NCBI GenBank assembly: GCA_028681035.1
Contig: JAQUJJ010000024.1
Span: 1-34,579 of the forward strand
Direction: 5' to 3'
Origin: Candidatus Cloacimonadota bacterium
Lineage (GTDB): Bacteria; Cloacimonadota; Cloacimonadia; Cloacimonadales; Cloacimonadaceae
Length of the DNA stretch: 34,579 nt
Below, piece by piece: positions 17,658-25,293 of the stretch (positions are counted from its first letter, which is position 1; every line of letters begins with the position of its first letter). The position numbers and the translations under genes were made by a program. The notes under the pieces are model-generated. The model saw only the letters and a list, made by a program, of their open reading frames with translations, made no database searches and was not told the DNA's origin.

Positions 17658-18029
17658 ATGCAATCAGTAACAACCCATCGCGCCCCCGCTGCAATAGGAC
17701 CATATTCTCAGGCAATACTAAAGAATAACACGCTTTTTATCAGTGGACAGCTTGGTATCGATCCCAATACTTCCGCTATGCCAGCCGGCTTTGAAGAACA
17801 GGCAAACCTTGTGTTCAGCAATATTAAAGCCGTGCTGGATGCCGCTGGTATGGGCATGACCCATATTGTTAAAGTAAGCGTATTCCTAAAAGACATGAAC
17901 GATTTTGCACTGCTAAACGAAATCTATGGCCGAAATTTTAGTGCACCTTACCCCGCTCGTGAAGCTATCCAAGTGGCAAAACTGCCCAAAGATGGCTTGG
18001 TGGAAATATCCGTTATTGCCATGAGATAA
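17658..18029 (+). CDS. ridA: RidA/YjgF family enamine/imine deaminase
   Basis: A 123-residue cytosolic protein of the Rid family, which hydrolyses reactive enamine/imine intermediates such as 2-aminoacrylate made by PLP enzymes. Family blocks are all present: AIGPYSQAI (11-19), LFISGQLGIDP (25-35), VFSNIKAVLDAAG and the C-terminal PAREAIQVAKLPKDGLVEIS with the substrate-binding Arg. Length matches the usual 125-130. The ATG has AAAGGAG upstream and lies 25 nt after the synthetase-like gene. Its presence next to metabolic genes gives no specific partner. Confidence 0.92.
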   Translation: MQSVTTHRAPAAIGPYSQAILKNNTLFISGQLGIDPNTSAMPAGFEEQANLVFSNIKAVLDAAGMGMTHIVKVSVFLKDMNDFALLNEIYGRNFSAPYPAREAIQVAKLPKDGLVEISVIAMR

Positions 18030-18032
18030 GCC

Positions 18033-18575
18033 ATGAGCATCACTACCAAAGGCGGAGATAAAGGACAGACCTCCCTCTATACCGGAGAACGGGTATGGAA
18101 GGACGACCTGCGTGTGGAAGCATACGGCAGCTTGGATGAGCTGGATGCCCTGATCGGCGAAACGAAGCACCATATTGGCAACAATACCATTGTGGAGCTA
18201 CTCTCAGGCATACAGAATATGCTTTATCGGCTTATGGGACAGCTTGCCACGAAAGATGCCTCTTACCCCTATCCCATATGCACAAAGGATGTGGAGCAGA
18301 TTACCGATACCATCCATAGCTACGAAGCTAAGCTAAATCTTAAGGGTTTTGTGATTCCCGGTTCCAGCATCCCTTCGGCAAAGCTGGATATCTGCCGCAC
18401 CGTAGCACGAAGAGCGGAAAGACGCATAATTGCCTTCTCGCACGAAACAGAGCTTGCTCCGGAATTGCAAGAATACGTAAACCGACTTTCCGATTTATTC
18501 TTTATTCTGGCACGCAATGTGGAGGATGAACTTGGAGTTCTTACCTCTAAAACTAAACCAGTAGGTGGATGCTGA
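18033..18575 (+). CDS. PduO-type cob(I)alamin adenosyltransferase
   Basis: A 180-residue enzyme transferring adenosyl from ATP to cob(I)alamin to form adenosylcobalamin. Signature blocks are TKGGDKGQTSLYTGERVWKD (residues 5-24), LRVEAYGSLDELDALIG (ATP-binding region) and the RTVARRAERRIIAF helix, the equivalent of the family's CRRAER motif (here A precedes RRAER instead of C). It starts 3 nt after ridA with only a weak ribosome binding site, so it is probably coupled. It implies a B12-dependent enzyme such as methylmalonyl-CoA mutase elsewhere in the genome. Confidence 0.9.
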   Translation: MSITTKGGDKGQTSLYTGERVWKDDLRVEAYGSLDELDALIGETKHHIGNNTIVELLSGIQNMLYRLMGQLATKDASYPYPICTKDVEQITDTIHSYEAKLNLKGFVIPGSSIPSAKLDICRTVARRAERRIIAFSHETELAPELQEYVNRLSDLFFILARNVEDELGVLTSKTKPVGGC

Positions 18576-18604
18576 TAAGCTATCCCGAAACAAAGGAGTA
18601 ATGA

Positions 18605-19354
18605 ATGTATAAAATAGTATTGATTAGACACGGAGAAAGCATCTGGAACAAAGAGAATCTCTTTACTGGCTGGACAGATGTTGACCTCTCTGAAAAAGGC
18701 TTAGTGGAAGCACATACCGCCGGAAAAAGACTAAAAGAAGAAGGCTTTGTCTTTGATGAAGCATGGACATCCGTGCTGAAACGTGCAGTAAGAACCCTGT
18801 GGATTACACTGGATGAAATGGACATTATGTACACCCCAATTTATCATGACTGGCGGCTCAATGAGCGTCATTATGGTGCCTTGCAGGGCTTGAATAAAGC
18901 AGAAACTGCTGCCAAATACGGTGATGAACAAGTTAAAATATGGCGCAGGAGCTTTGATGCTCCGCCACCTGCGTTGGAAACTTCCGACCCTCGCTTTCCC
19001 GGGCTTGACCCCCGCTATGCGAATCTTTCCCCAGAGCAGCTTCCCTTATGTGAATCTTTGAAAGATACCTGTGCCCGCACCATGCCTTTCTGGAACGAAG
19101 TAATATTGCCTCGTTTGGCGGCAGGACGCAGACTGATAGTATCGGCTCACGGCAACAGCCTGCGGGCTATCGTTAAAAACCTGAATGGGATTAGTGATGC
19201 GGATATAGTTAGCCTCAATATCCCCACGGGGATTCCCTTAGTTTACGAGTTTGATGTTCAGCTTTCACCCGTAAAGAATTATTATCTTGCCGATGCGGAT
19301 GAGGTAGCAGCAGCTCAGGCAGCGGTGGCAAACCAAGCCAAGGCAAAAGCTTAA
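18605..19354 (+). CDS. gpmA: 2,3-bisphosphoglycerate-dependent phosphoglycerate mutase
   Basis: A 249-residue glycolytic/gluconeogenic enzyme interconverting 3- and 2-phosphoglycerate. It has the LIRHGES phosphohistidine motif (residues 6-12), [15 protein letters not shown], the substrate-binding [20 protein letters not shown] block and the second catalytic His in SAHGNSLRA. Length and motifs match GpmA. The C-terminal 20 residues are Ala/Gln/Lys-rich and extend the usual end slightly. AAAGGAG precedes the ATG. It is the fourth gene of the operon. Confidence 0.94.
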   Translation: MYKIVLIRHGESIWNKENLFTGWTDVDLSEKGLVEAHTAGKRLKEEGFVFDEAWTSVLKRAVRTLWITLDEMDIMYTPIYHDWRLNERHYGALQGLNKAETAAKYGDEQVKIWRRSFDAPPPALETSDPRFPGLDPRYANLSPEQLPLCESLKDTCARTMPFWNEVILPRLAAGRRLIVSAHGNSLRAIVKNLNGISDADIVSLNIPTGIPLVYEFDVQLSPVKNYYLADADEVAAAQAAVANQAKAKA

Positions 19355-19370
19355 AGCTAAAGACAGATAT

Positions 19371-19394
19371 TTTGCTTGACTAATAGCAAGCAAA
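19371..19394. repeat. Short hairpin between gpmA and ferredoxin gene
   Basis: TTTGCTTG and CAAGCAAA pair perfectly around an 8-nt loop. No T-run follows, so it more likely modulates mRNA stability or relative expression than terminates transcription. Confidence 0.5.
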
Positions 19395-19429
19395 TTACAG
19401 AATAGCGCAAAACACCAAGGAGATACACC

Positions 19430-19600
19430 ATGGCAGTTAAGATTGATAAAGAAACCTGCATCGGCTGTGGCGCATGCGTTGATGTATGCCCAGTCAGTGC
19501 TCTCAGCATGGTAGATGGAAAGGCTGAATGTGATGTAAGTGCTTGCATCGATTGCGGAGCCTGCATTGCAACTTGCCCTGTGCAAGCCATTTCCGAATAA
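19430..19600 (+). CDS. 2[4Fe-4S] ferredoxin
   Basis: A 56-residue clostridial-type ferredoxin, an electron carrier of anaerobic metabolism. Two CxxCxxCxxxCP motifs are complete: C10, C13, C16, C20 and C39, C42, C45, C49. A ninth Cys (C34) lies between them. AAGGAG precedes the ATG by 7 nt. It is the last gene before a terminator and lies 75 nt after gpmA, with a small hairpin in the gap. Its abundance-type role suits a fermentative or syntrophic lifestyle. Confidence 0.95.
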   Translation: MAVKIDKETCIGCGACVDVCPVSALSMVDGKAECDVSACIDCGACIATCPVQAISE

Positions 19601-19619
19601 GCCACAAAAGTCGGATTTA

Positions 19620-19662
19620 TGATGGAAGAGAAGTGTTATGCTTCTGCTTCCATCTTTTTTTG
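19620..19662 (+). terminator. Rho-independent terminator after the ferredoxin gene
   Basis: GATGGAAG with AGAAG pairs to CTTCT and CTTCCATC with one bulged G, a 7-nt loop, and is followed by a run of seven T. It ends the 16349-19600 operon. Confidence 0.85.
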
Positions 19663-19692
19663 TATGTTCAACTACGTAATTGAGGTGAAAAC

Positions 19693-22275
19693 ATGAAACA
19701 CACATATTTGGCTATAATTCTTATTCTCTTCTTGGGAAGCTTATTTTCTGTTCAAGTTAGCGGCAACCAATTCGGCACCTGGTCTCCTGCAAACAATCCT
19801 TACCAAGTAATCGGTGCTATCACCGTGCCTGTTGGGGAAGTACTTACAATAGAATCTGGTGTGCTTGTTCAGATTATGGGAGCATACCAGATTACAGTTG
19901 CTGGGAACATGCATGCAGAGGGAGCGGAGAACGATACTATTCGCTTTGTAAATGCCCAGAACCCGCCCACAGCCCTATGGCCTGGTTTGCGCTTTGAGAA
20001 CGTGAACTTCTCCAGTACTCTCGATCATGTTTACATTGAGTATGCCACTTATGGCGTGCGTAGCATGAATTCCCCTTTAACTGTTAGCAATTCTCGTATC
20101 GCCCTGTGTCAAAAAGGCATGGAGCTATATGCCATTGGTGCTGCCAATCCTGCTGCGGTGCGTGTGGAGGGATGCCTGATAGAAAAGTGTATCCAAAACG
20201 GCATCATGATAAGCCAAAACAGCAATGCCATTATCCACAATAATGAAATACGCCTAAACGGCACCGGTACCCAGTTTTATGCTGCAATCCAGCTTGGCAA
20301 CCAATCTCCCGCAGGCAGCAACAACCCTTATATTACTAACAATCATATCCATCACAACTTAAAACAGGGGATTTCTGCCTGGGATACCGTGGGTGCAAGT
20401 GCCATTAATCCAACGATAACCGGCAATATTATCAATAACAACTATACCGGCGTGTACCTGCTGAATGCTTCGGGCTACATTGCCGATAACCAAATCATCA
20501 ATAACTTTATTCCCGGCGATATGAATTCAGGGGCAGGTGTAATGGTTTCCGGGGTTACTTCCGAGCCTTATTTTGAACGCAATACCATAACCGGCAACTA
20601 CACGGGTTTTTATATTACTAACAACGGCAAACCTGTTCTGGGCGATTTGTCTATCTATCATGCTTGGGCGCAGGGAGAGAACGTTATTGCCAATAATATT
20701 GATGCCAATGGTGATTTGCATTCTGTGTTTTGCGATCAATACTCCAATTCAGCCTTTATCATCAAAGCCGAAAACAACAACTGGGGCGTTAGCACTGCCG
20801 AGGAAATAGCCTTGGGCATACGCGACCATAACGACCTTGCCACGCTGCCTACGGTGGATTTCGAACCTTTTATTCCCAACACTCTGCCCACTGTGATAAA
20901 CGGTAGTTATAGCTATAATGGGCAATCTGCCATAAACAATCCCCGGCTGGAGCTAATCTCCACTATTGATGGTAGCATAGTTCAAACATTTTTCCTGAAC
21001 TCGCAGAGTATAGATGTCATTTCTTATATAGACGTGCCTTTTTACGCCATGGTTGTGGTGCAGCGCGTTTCAGACGGGCAGCAGCTATATGGCTGTGCGG
21101 GTGGTTTCCTTAGCCCCGGAATTTTCTATCCCGGTGATTTTACCGCAGTGGATATCGGCAACATTGAAGTAACTGACACACCTCCCCCAAGCTACGAACT
21201 AGTGGGCGATCCCATACTGGAAAACGAGCTGTTGCTATACCCCAAAATGAGTGGCTTTGCTCTATATGGCTGGCAGCAGATAAACTGGCTGTATGCGGAA
21301 GGAGACTTTCAATACATCAAGAAACACACCCGCCATACCAGTTCAGGGGATGTGGTGATTGATCTCCCGCTGGGCACAGTTTGGACAAAGTTCCAGAACA
21401 TTAGTTCGGGGGATACATGGCAACAGACGGAAATTATAGACGATGCCGGAACTTTACGCGTCTCCACCGTGAAAGTGGAACAATGCAGCGGCGGACAGAG
21501 TTCTATAGATTATACGCTATTCACGCGGAAGGATGCTTTAGGCGGAGTAATCGAAAAGATTATTACCAACGATTTACAAACCCTTCGCTTCACTTATCTG
21601 GGTGGCTATACCATTGCCAAGGAAGAGGTTCTAAGTTCAGAGACGACTGAACCTTTGGCATCGGGTGCTTGGTGGATTTATTCCCCTCTTCCTTTAGAAA
21701 CTACGCCCAATTATCTGTGCTGCGATCCCGCAATATATAACTGGGAAACCCAAAGCTATCAAGTTCGGATGTTCTGGCAGGCACCTGCTTTTAGCAATTT
21801 TAACTGGACTCATTACCGCATTTACCGCAATTACCAACAGATTGCCGAGATTCCCTTCAGCCAAAGTGAATTTATCGATACCACCTTCTTGGGAAATGAA
21901 ACCACCTACTACGAAGTGCGCGCCACAGACGGGAACAATAACAGTGAGCCATCCAACTGGGTGCTGGTGCTATTGGTAAGCGTGGAAGATGAGCTAATGA
22001 AGCCCGTTACTATTAACGTTTATCCCAATCCGGTTGCCTTCTCCCAAGCCCAAAGTCTGGAGTTACAGTTCGATAACCTCAAGCACCGCAGTGCAGAGAT
22101 TGCCATCTATAACGTTAAAGGGCAATTGGTGCACGCAAACAAGCTGCTGGATAGCGATAGCTACCGCTGGAATGGTAGGGATAGCTCTGGCTTACGTTGT
22201 GCATCAGGCATCTATTTCTTGAAGGCGCAGGTGAAAGGCGAAAAGCCTGTAACCAAGAAACTGGTGGTATATTGA
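19693..22275 (+). CDS. Exported parallel beta-helix protein with C-terminal sorting tail
   Basis: An 860-residue secreted or surface protein. A clear Sec signal peptide (residues 1 to about 24, core YLAIILILFLGSLFSV) is followed by NosD/pectate-lyase-like beta-helix repeats (about 35-385), with recurrent IxNNxIxxN turns. A beta-rich middle region with a carboxypeptidase-regulatory-like segment and FN3-like domain (RIYRNYQQIAEIPF, YEVRATDGNNNSEPSNWVL, about 700-760) follows. It ends in a sorting domain with NVYPNP, LVHANKLL and a RDSSGLRCASGIYFLKAQ tail plus basic KKLVVY end. GAGGTG precedes the ATG at 19693. No catalytic residues are obvious. It is separated from the previous operon by a terminator and probably has its own promoter. 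Confidence 0.88.
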   Translation: MKHTYLAIILILFLGSLFSVQVSGNQFGTWSPANNPYQVIGAITVPVGEVLTIESGVLVQIMGAYQITVAGNMHAEGAENDTIRFVNAQNPPTALWPGLRFENVNFSSTLDHVYIEYATYGVRSMNSPLTVSNSRIALCQKGMELYAIGAANPAAVRVEGCLIEKCIQNGIMISQNSNAIIHNNEIRLNGTGTQFYAAIQLGNQSPAGSNNPYITNNHIHHNLKQGISAWDTVGASAINPTITGNIINNNYTGVYLLNASGYIADNQIINNFIPGDMNSGAGVMVSGVTSEPYFERNTITGNYTGFYITNNGKPVLGDLSIYHAWAQGENVIANNIDANGDLHSVFCDQYSNSAFIIKAENNNWGVSTAEEIALGIRDHNDLATLPTVDFEPFIPNTLPTVINGSYSYNGQSAINNPRLELISTIDGSIVQTFFLNSQSIDVISYIDVPFYAMVVVQRVSDGQQLYGCAGGFLSPGIFYPGDFTAVDIGNIEVTDTPPPSYELVGDPILENELLLYPKMSGFALYGWQQINWLYAEGDFQYIKKHTRHTSSGDVVIDLPLGTVWTKFQNISSGDTWQQTEIIDDAGTLRVSTVKVEQCSGGQSSIDYTLFTRKDALGGVIEKIITNDLQTLRFTYLGGYTIAKEEVLSSETTEPLASGAWWIYSPLPLETTPNYLCCDPAIYNWETQSYQVRMFWQAPAFSNFNWTHYRIYRNYQQIAEIPFSQSEFIDTTFLGNETTYYEVRATDGNNNSEPSNWVLVLLVSVEDELMKPVTINVYPNPVAFSQAQSLELQFDNLKHRSAEIAIYNVKGQLVHANKLLDSDSYRWNGRDSSGLRCASGIYFLKAQVKGEKPVTKKLVVY

Positions 22276-22295
22276 TTAACTTTTGCGTATTGGGC

Positions 22296-22405
22296 TGCCA
22301 TCTCCTTGGGCTGCCAATCTCCGAATTGGCAGAGACAGCGGAGCTGTCTTTAAAGCATCCTCTGGATGCTGTGGCAAATCGGAGTTTGCCACCCCATGAT
22401 TGTCA
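22296..22405 (+). repeat. Four-hairpin repeat unit, copy 1 (110 bp)
   Basis: The unit contains four successive perfect hairpins: CTGCCAAT/ATTGGCAG with loop CTCCGA; AGACAGC/GCTGTCT with loop GGA; AGCATCC/GGATGCT with loop TCT; GTGGCAAA/TTTGCCAC with loop TCGGAG. Loops one and four are reverse complements. It is followed directly by copy 2, with an exact period of 110 bp. Confidence 0.9.
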
Positions 22406-22515
22406 TGCCATCTCCTTGGGCTGCCAATCTCCGAATTGGCAGAGACAGCGGAGCTGTCTTTAAAGCATCATCTGGATGCTGTGGCAAATCGGAGTTTGCC
22501 ACCCCATGATTGTCA
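22406..22515 (+). repeat. Four-hairpin repeat unit, copy 2 (110 bp)
   Basis: Nearly identical to copy 1; the visible difference is C to A in the third hairpin (GCATCATCT), which shortens that stem by one pair. It ends at the start codon of the acetyltransferase gene, whose A at 22515 is the last base of the unit. Confidence 0.9.
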
Positions 22516-23039
22516 TGCCAATCGCCTATATCGTCAGAGCTGCTGAAACGGCAGATATCGAAAGCATCGCTGCAGTAAACATCCAAAGCTGGAAGGAAAC
22601 CTATCCGGGAATCATGCCTGCCCAGAGAATTGACGGCATGAACATGGAAAGCTGTGCAAAACACTGGCAAGCAAACATAGCAGGAGCATCTTACGTACTT
22701 GTTGCGGAGGTAAATGGCAGTATTGTAGGCTTTGCAAGTGGTGGGGATAATTATCAGTACCAAGATTGTGAAACTGGGCTTGGCAATACCTGTGATTGCG
22801 AACTTGGAGCATTGTATTTGCTCCAGCAGTATCACGGCAGGGGAATAGGCAAAGCACTCTTTCAACAATTTACCATGCAGATGAGACGAGAGCAGCGCAA
22901 CACGATGATAGTATGGGTGGCAGAAAAGAACAAATCCACTGGGTTCTACGCAGCGATAGGTGGGGAACTTGTGGATAGGAAAATACTAATAGTCTGCAGC
23001 GAACCCATACCCGTGCTTGGTTATCGATATACCTTATAA
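22515..23039 (+). CDS. GNAT family N-acetyltransferase
   Basis: A 174-residue acetyl-CoA-dependent transferase of unknown substrate. The family layout is complete: IVRAAETADIESIAAVNIQS (strand 1/helix 1), WKETYPGIMP, LVAEVNGSIVGFASGG, and motif A with ELGALYLLQQYHGRGIGKAL carrying the Q/R-x-x-G-x-G acetyl-CoA loop, then MIVWVAEKNKSTGFYAAIGG. I chose the ATG at 22515 since protein homology begins there; an ATG at 22506 is also in frame. No ordinary ribosome binding site precedes it because the upstream DNA is repeat copy 2; the nearest GGAG is the loop of the fourth hairpin. The gene is bracketed by inverted copies of the repeat, suggesting a cassette. Confidence 0.88.
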   Translation: MPIAYIVRAAETADIESIAAVNIQSWKETYPGIMPAQRIDGMNMESCAKHWQANIAGASYVLVAEVNGSIVGFASGGDNYQYQDCETGLGNTCDCELGALYLLQQYHGRGIGKALFQQFTMQMRREQRNTMIVWVAEKNKSTGFYAAIGGELVDRKILIVCSEPIPVLGYRYTL

Positions 23040-23093
23040 ACCCAATATCTTTTATCTTTTACATATCATACGTTTATTGGTATATGACTGCTC

Positions 23094-23167
23094 CCTTGCT
23101 GCTATTGCCCTATCATTGCCCTCCACATGGGCAATAGGTGGGCAATGATAGGGCAATAGCAGCAAGG
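23094..23167. repeat. Palindromic element with 28-bp perfect arms (copy 2)
   Basis: Arms at 23094-23121 and 23140-23167 are perfect reverse complements around an 18-nt loop. The inner arm TTGCCCTATCATTGCCC is shared with 15826-15897, and the loop matches that element's loop in reverse orientation at 16 of 18 positions. Outer arms differ in sequence (CTTGCTGCTA against CTTGCTTGAA) but stay paired, so the two copies have covaried. Confidence 0.85.
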
Positions 23168-23219
23168 AAGATTATGGAATTTCGGTATGCGGAAGGAACA
23201 ATGCCTTGGAGTGAATTAC

Positions 23220-23361
23220 ATCATGGGGTGGCAAACTCCTTTTTGCCACAGCATCCGGAGGATGCTTTAAAGACAGCTCCGCTGTCTCTGCCAATTCGGA
23301 GATTGTCAGCCCAGAGATTGGCAGCCCAGAGAATGGCAGCCCAGAGATTGGCAACCCAAGA
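23220..23361 (-). repeat. Four-hairpin repeat unit, copy 3, with 15-mer array
   Basis: Inverted relative to copies 1 and 2. Hairpins are GTGGCAAA/TTTGCCAC (loop CTCCTT), GCATCC/GGATGC (loop GGA), AGACAGC/GCTGTCT (loop TCC) and CTGCCAAT/ATTGTCAG (loop TCGGAG, one mismatch). Four tandem 15-mers of the ATTGGCAGCCCAGAG type (23302-23361) are attached. Confidence 0.88.
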
Positions 23362-23501
23362 TATGGGGTGTCAAACTCCTTTTTGCCACAGCATCCGGAG
23401 GATGCTTTAAAGACAGCTCCGCTGTCTCTGCCAATTCGGAGATTGTCAGCCCAGAGATTGGCAGCCCAGAGATTGGCAGCCCAGAGATTGGCAGCCCAAG
23501 A
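23361..23501 (-). repeat. Four-hairpin repeat unit, copy 4, with 15-mer array
   Basis: Almost identical to copy 3 at a 140-bp offset, starting ATATGGGGTGTC (GTGG to GTGT weakens the first stem). It carries its own four tandem 15-mers at 23442-23501. Confidence 0.88.
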
Positions 23502-23526
23502 GTAAGTTACAACTGCCAATTCGGAG

Positions 23527-23586
23527 ATTGGCAGCCCAGAGAATGGCAGCCCAGAGATTGGCGACCCAGAGATTGGCGACCCTAGA
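23527..23586. repeat. 15-bp minisatellite block C
   Basis: Four further copies of ATTGGCAGCCCAGAG variants (two with GCGACCC) preceded by TGCCAATTCGGAG, i.e. the first hairpin alone without the other three. With the blocks at 23302-23361 and 23442-23501 this makes three blocks of exactly four units. It ends 5 nt before the stop codon of the membrane-protein gene. Confidence 0.85.
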
Positions 23587-23590
23587 GCAA

Positions 23591-25282
23591 TCAAGGCTGC
23601 GAAGGGAAATACACATATACTTTGCTATTTTCATCGTAATATGGATAGCTTGCCATAAGCTTATAATCAGAGCTAAAATCTATCTTCATAGCGGTGTTAA
23701 GTTTGGAAATAAAGCTATCCGAGGGTTCTTTACCGATGCTCAAGAGAACGGGTTTTGCGGTGATATAGTTTCTAGATAGAATGGCAAAATACAAATCCTC
23801 TGTTTCCTGTGACCACAGCACGCTTCCCGGCTGGAAACTATCGTTCAAATACACCAGTCCCGGGCATTTGTAGGCGGTAATGATCCCCTGTTCAGGGCTA
23901 AATCCATAGCGTTTAAGGATGGTCTCTGTCTGCTGCAAAAATACCCATTTCTGGTAATCGTATTTAATCCCTTTATACTCGATATTCTGGGTGTACAATG
24001 GTTTGGAGTGATATGGATATTGCACATAGTGAAACATCCCCATAGCTATCATGTACAAAGCAATCACTATGCTAAGTGTCTTTATTCTGGGGATTTCACT
24101 TAGCAGCGCAGTTAACGCCAAAGCACCCATTATAGCAGCATAATAGTACTTTGCGCCCCAGTTAAGCGGATTTGATGTACCAAGCGCACCAAGATAGGGA
24201 AGAATAAGGATAAACACCACTATAGCGCAGGACAGCAAATGCTCTTTCAGATAAGCCAGCCAGCCCTTGATAGCTGCCACACTGACCTTTCTGCCAGAAA
24301 TAGCTATGTAGAAAATGGCGAGATAGACAAAGTACATCAAGAAGTCTGAAAGCAGCATATCCCCCTGTAAATGGTCAACTATCCGCTCCGTGATAAAATA
24401 CAAAACCGAGCCCAGAGCAGCTAATCGCAGGGTAACCTGAAGCACCGGCTTGGGGGTTTTCTGTGCCCACCAAAGCAAGATATTAACTGCAAGCGCTTGG
24501 CATATAACCAAAATGTTAAGCTTAGCGATATCTATAATAGACTTTTTAAGTAGGCTGGAATCGTATATTATGTACTTGTTCAGATCCAGATAAAAGTTGG
24601 CGTAATAAGAGATAAAATTGGGCTTTATAGTTACCGCTACAATTCCCAATACACCTGCCCAGGACAAGCAGAATACTAATATCGCTAATCTGCGCCTATC
24701 TCTTGAAAGCAGCAACAAAGCCGTAGCCAACACAGCAACCACCAAACCAGTGGGTAGCTTGCTAAGCATACAAAAGCTAAGGGTAGCCCCTGCCGCAGAT
24801 GTAAACCATAACTTATGCTTTGGCTCGCTCTGTAGAGCCAATATCAACAGAGATGCACCGGAAATAAGAAAAAACTGGTTTAAACTATTGTAGGATAGCT
24901 CACTTGGTGAACCGGAATAAGAGAACACAAATCCCGCAAATACCAAAAAGAAAACAAAGGAAAAACTGTTCTTTCCCTTTGCCCATTTCTTTAGCATTTT
25001 GGACAAAGAAAAAGCGAATAACAACGAACTAAGCAGATTTAGCACCAAGCCTATAATGCGTAGTGGAATCACAGTGCGTAGATTTGCCGGAAACACTGCA
25101 CGCACAAGAACATGCTCGTACATGTGCCCCCCATATTCGAGAGGCTGCTTATCCTGGTAGCGTAGCAGATAGTAGCCTGCATCTGTGAAATCAAAAGCCT
25201 TGTTAAAACCCCAAGCTATAATTATCAAAGAGACAATTATAATGGATAAAGCAAGTATTTTAAGCGGCTGTTGCTTAGTCAA
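23591..25282 (-). CDS. Polytopic membrane protein, probable GT-C (GT39/PMT-like) glycosyltransferase
   Basis: A 563-residue inner-membrane protein with about 11-13 hydrophobic helices. A short loop after the first helix reads FDFTDAGYYLLRYQ, the position of the acidic catalytic motif in GT-C lipid-linked sugar transferases, and a soluble C-terminal domain (about 440-563) follows the last helix. The family assignment rests on topology and this acidic loop only, so the donor and acceptor are unknown. It starts with TTG at 25282 (AGGA 5 nt upstream) and is the last gene of the glycan operon, 11 nt after the GT2 gene. With the GT2 and GtrA neighbours it could transfer a polyprenyl-phosphate-linked sugar to an envelope polymer or protein. 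Confidence 0.65.
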   Translation of the reverse strand: MTKQQPLKILALSIIIVSLIIIAWGFNKAFDFTDAGYYLLRYQDKQPLEYGGHMYEHVLVRAVFPANLRTVIPLRIIGLVLNLLSSLLFAFSLSKMLKKWAKGKNSFSFVFFLVFAGFVFSYSGSPSELSYNSLNQFFLISGASLLILALQSEPKHKLWFTSAAGATLSFCMLSKLPTGLVVAVLATALLLLSRDRRRLAILVFCLSWAGVLGIVAVTIKPNFISYYANFYLDLNKYIIYDSSLLKKSIIDIAKLNILVICQALAVNILLWWAQKTPKPVLQVTLRLAALGSVLYFITERIVDHLQGDMLLSDFLMYFVYLAIFYIAISGRKVSVAAIKGWLAYLKEHLLSCAIVVFILILPYLGALGTSNPLNWGAKYYYAAIMGALALTALLSEIPRIKTLSIVIALYMIAMGMFHYVQYPYHSKPLYTQNIEYKGIKYDYQKWVFLQQTETILKRYGFSPEQGIITAYKCPGLVYLNDSFQPGSVLWSQETEDLYFAILSRNYITAKPVLLSIGKEPSDSFISKLNTAMKIDFSSDYKLMASYPYYDENSKVYVYFPSQP

Positions 25283-25293
25283 AACGTCCTGCC

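Noticed and set aside
23302..23586. CRISPR array
   Set aside because: The 15-mers are directly tandem with no spacers, and no cas gene is present.
23172..23594. Reverse-strand open frame of about 140 codons with ANLWA and SGLP repeats
   Set aside because: The frame is open because the minisatellite is 15 bp; it crosses hairpin repeats, has no ribosome binding site and runs into the end of the membrane-protein gene.
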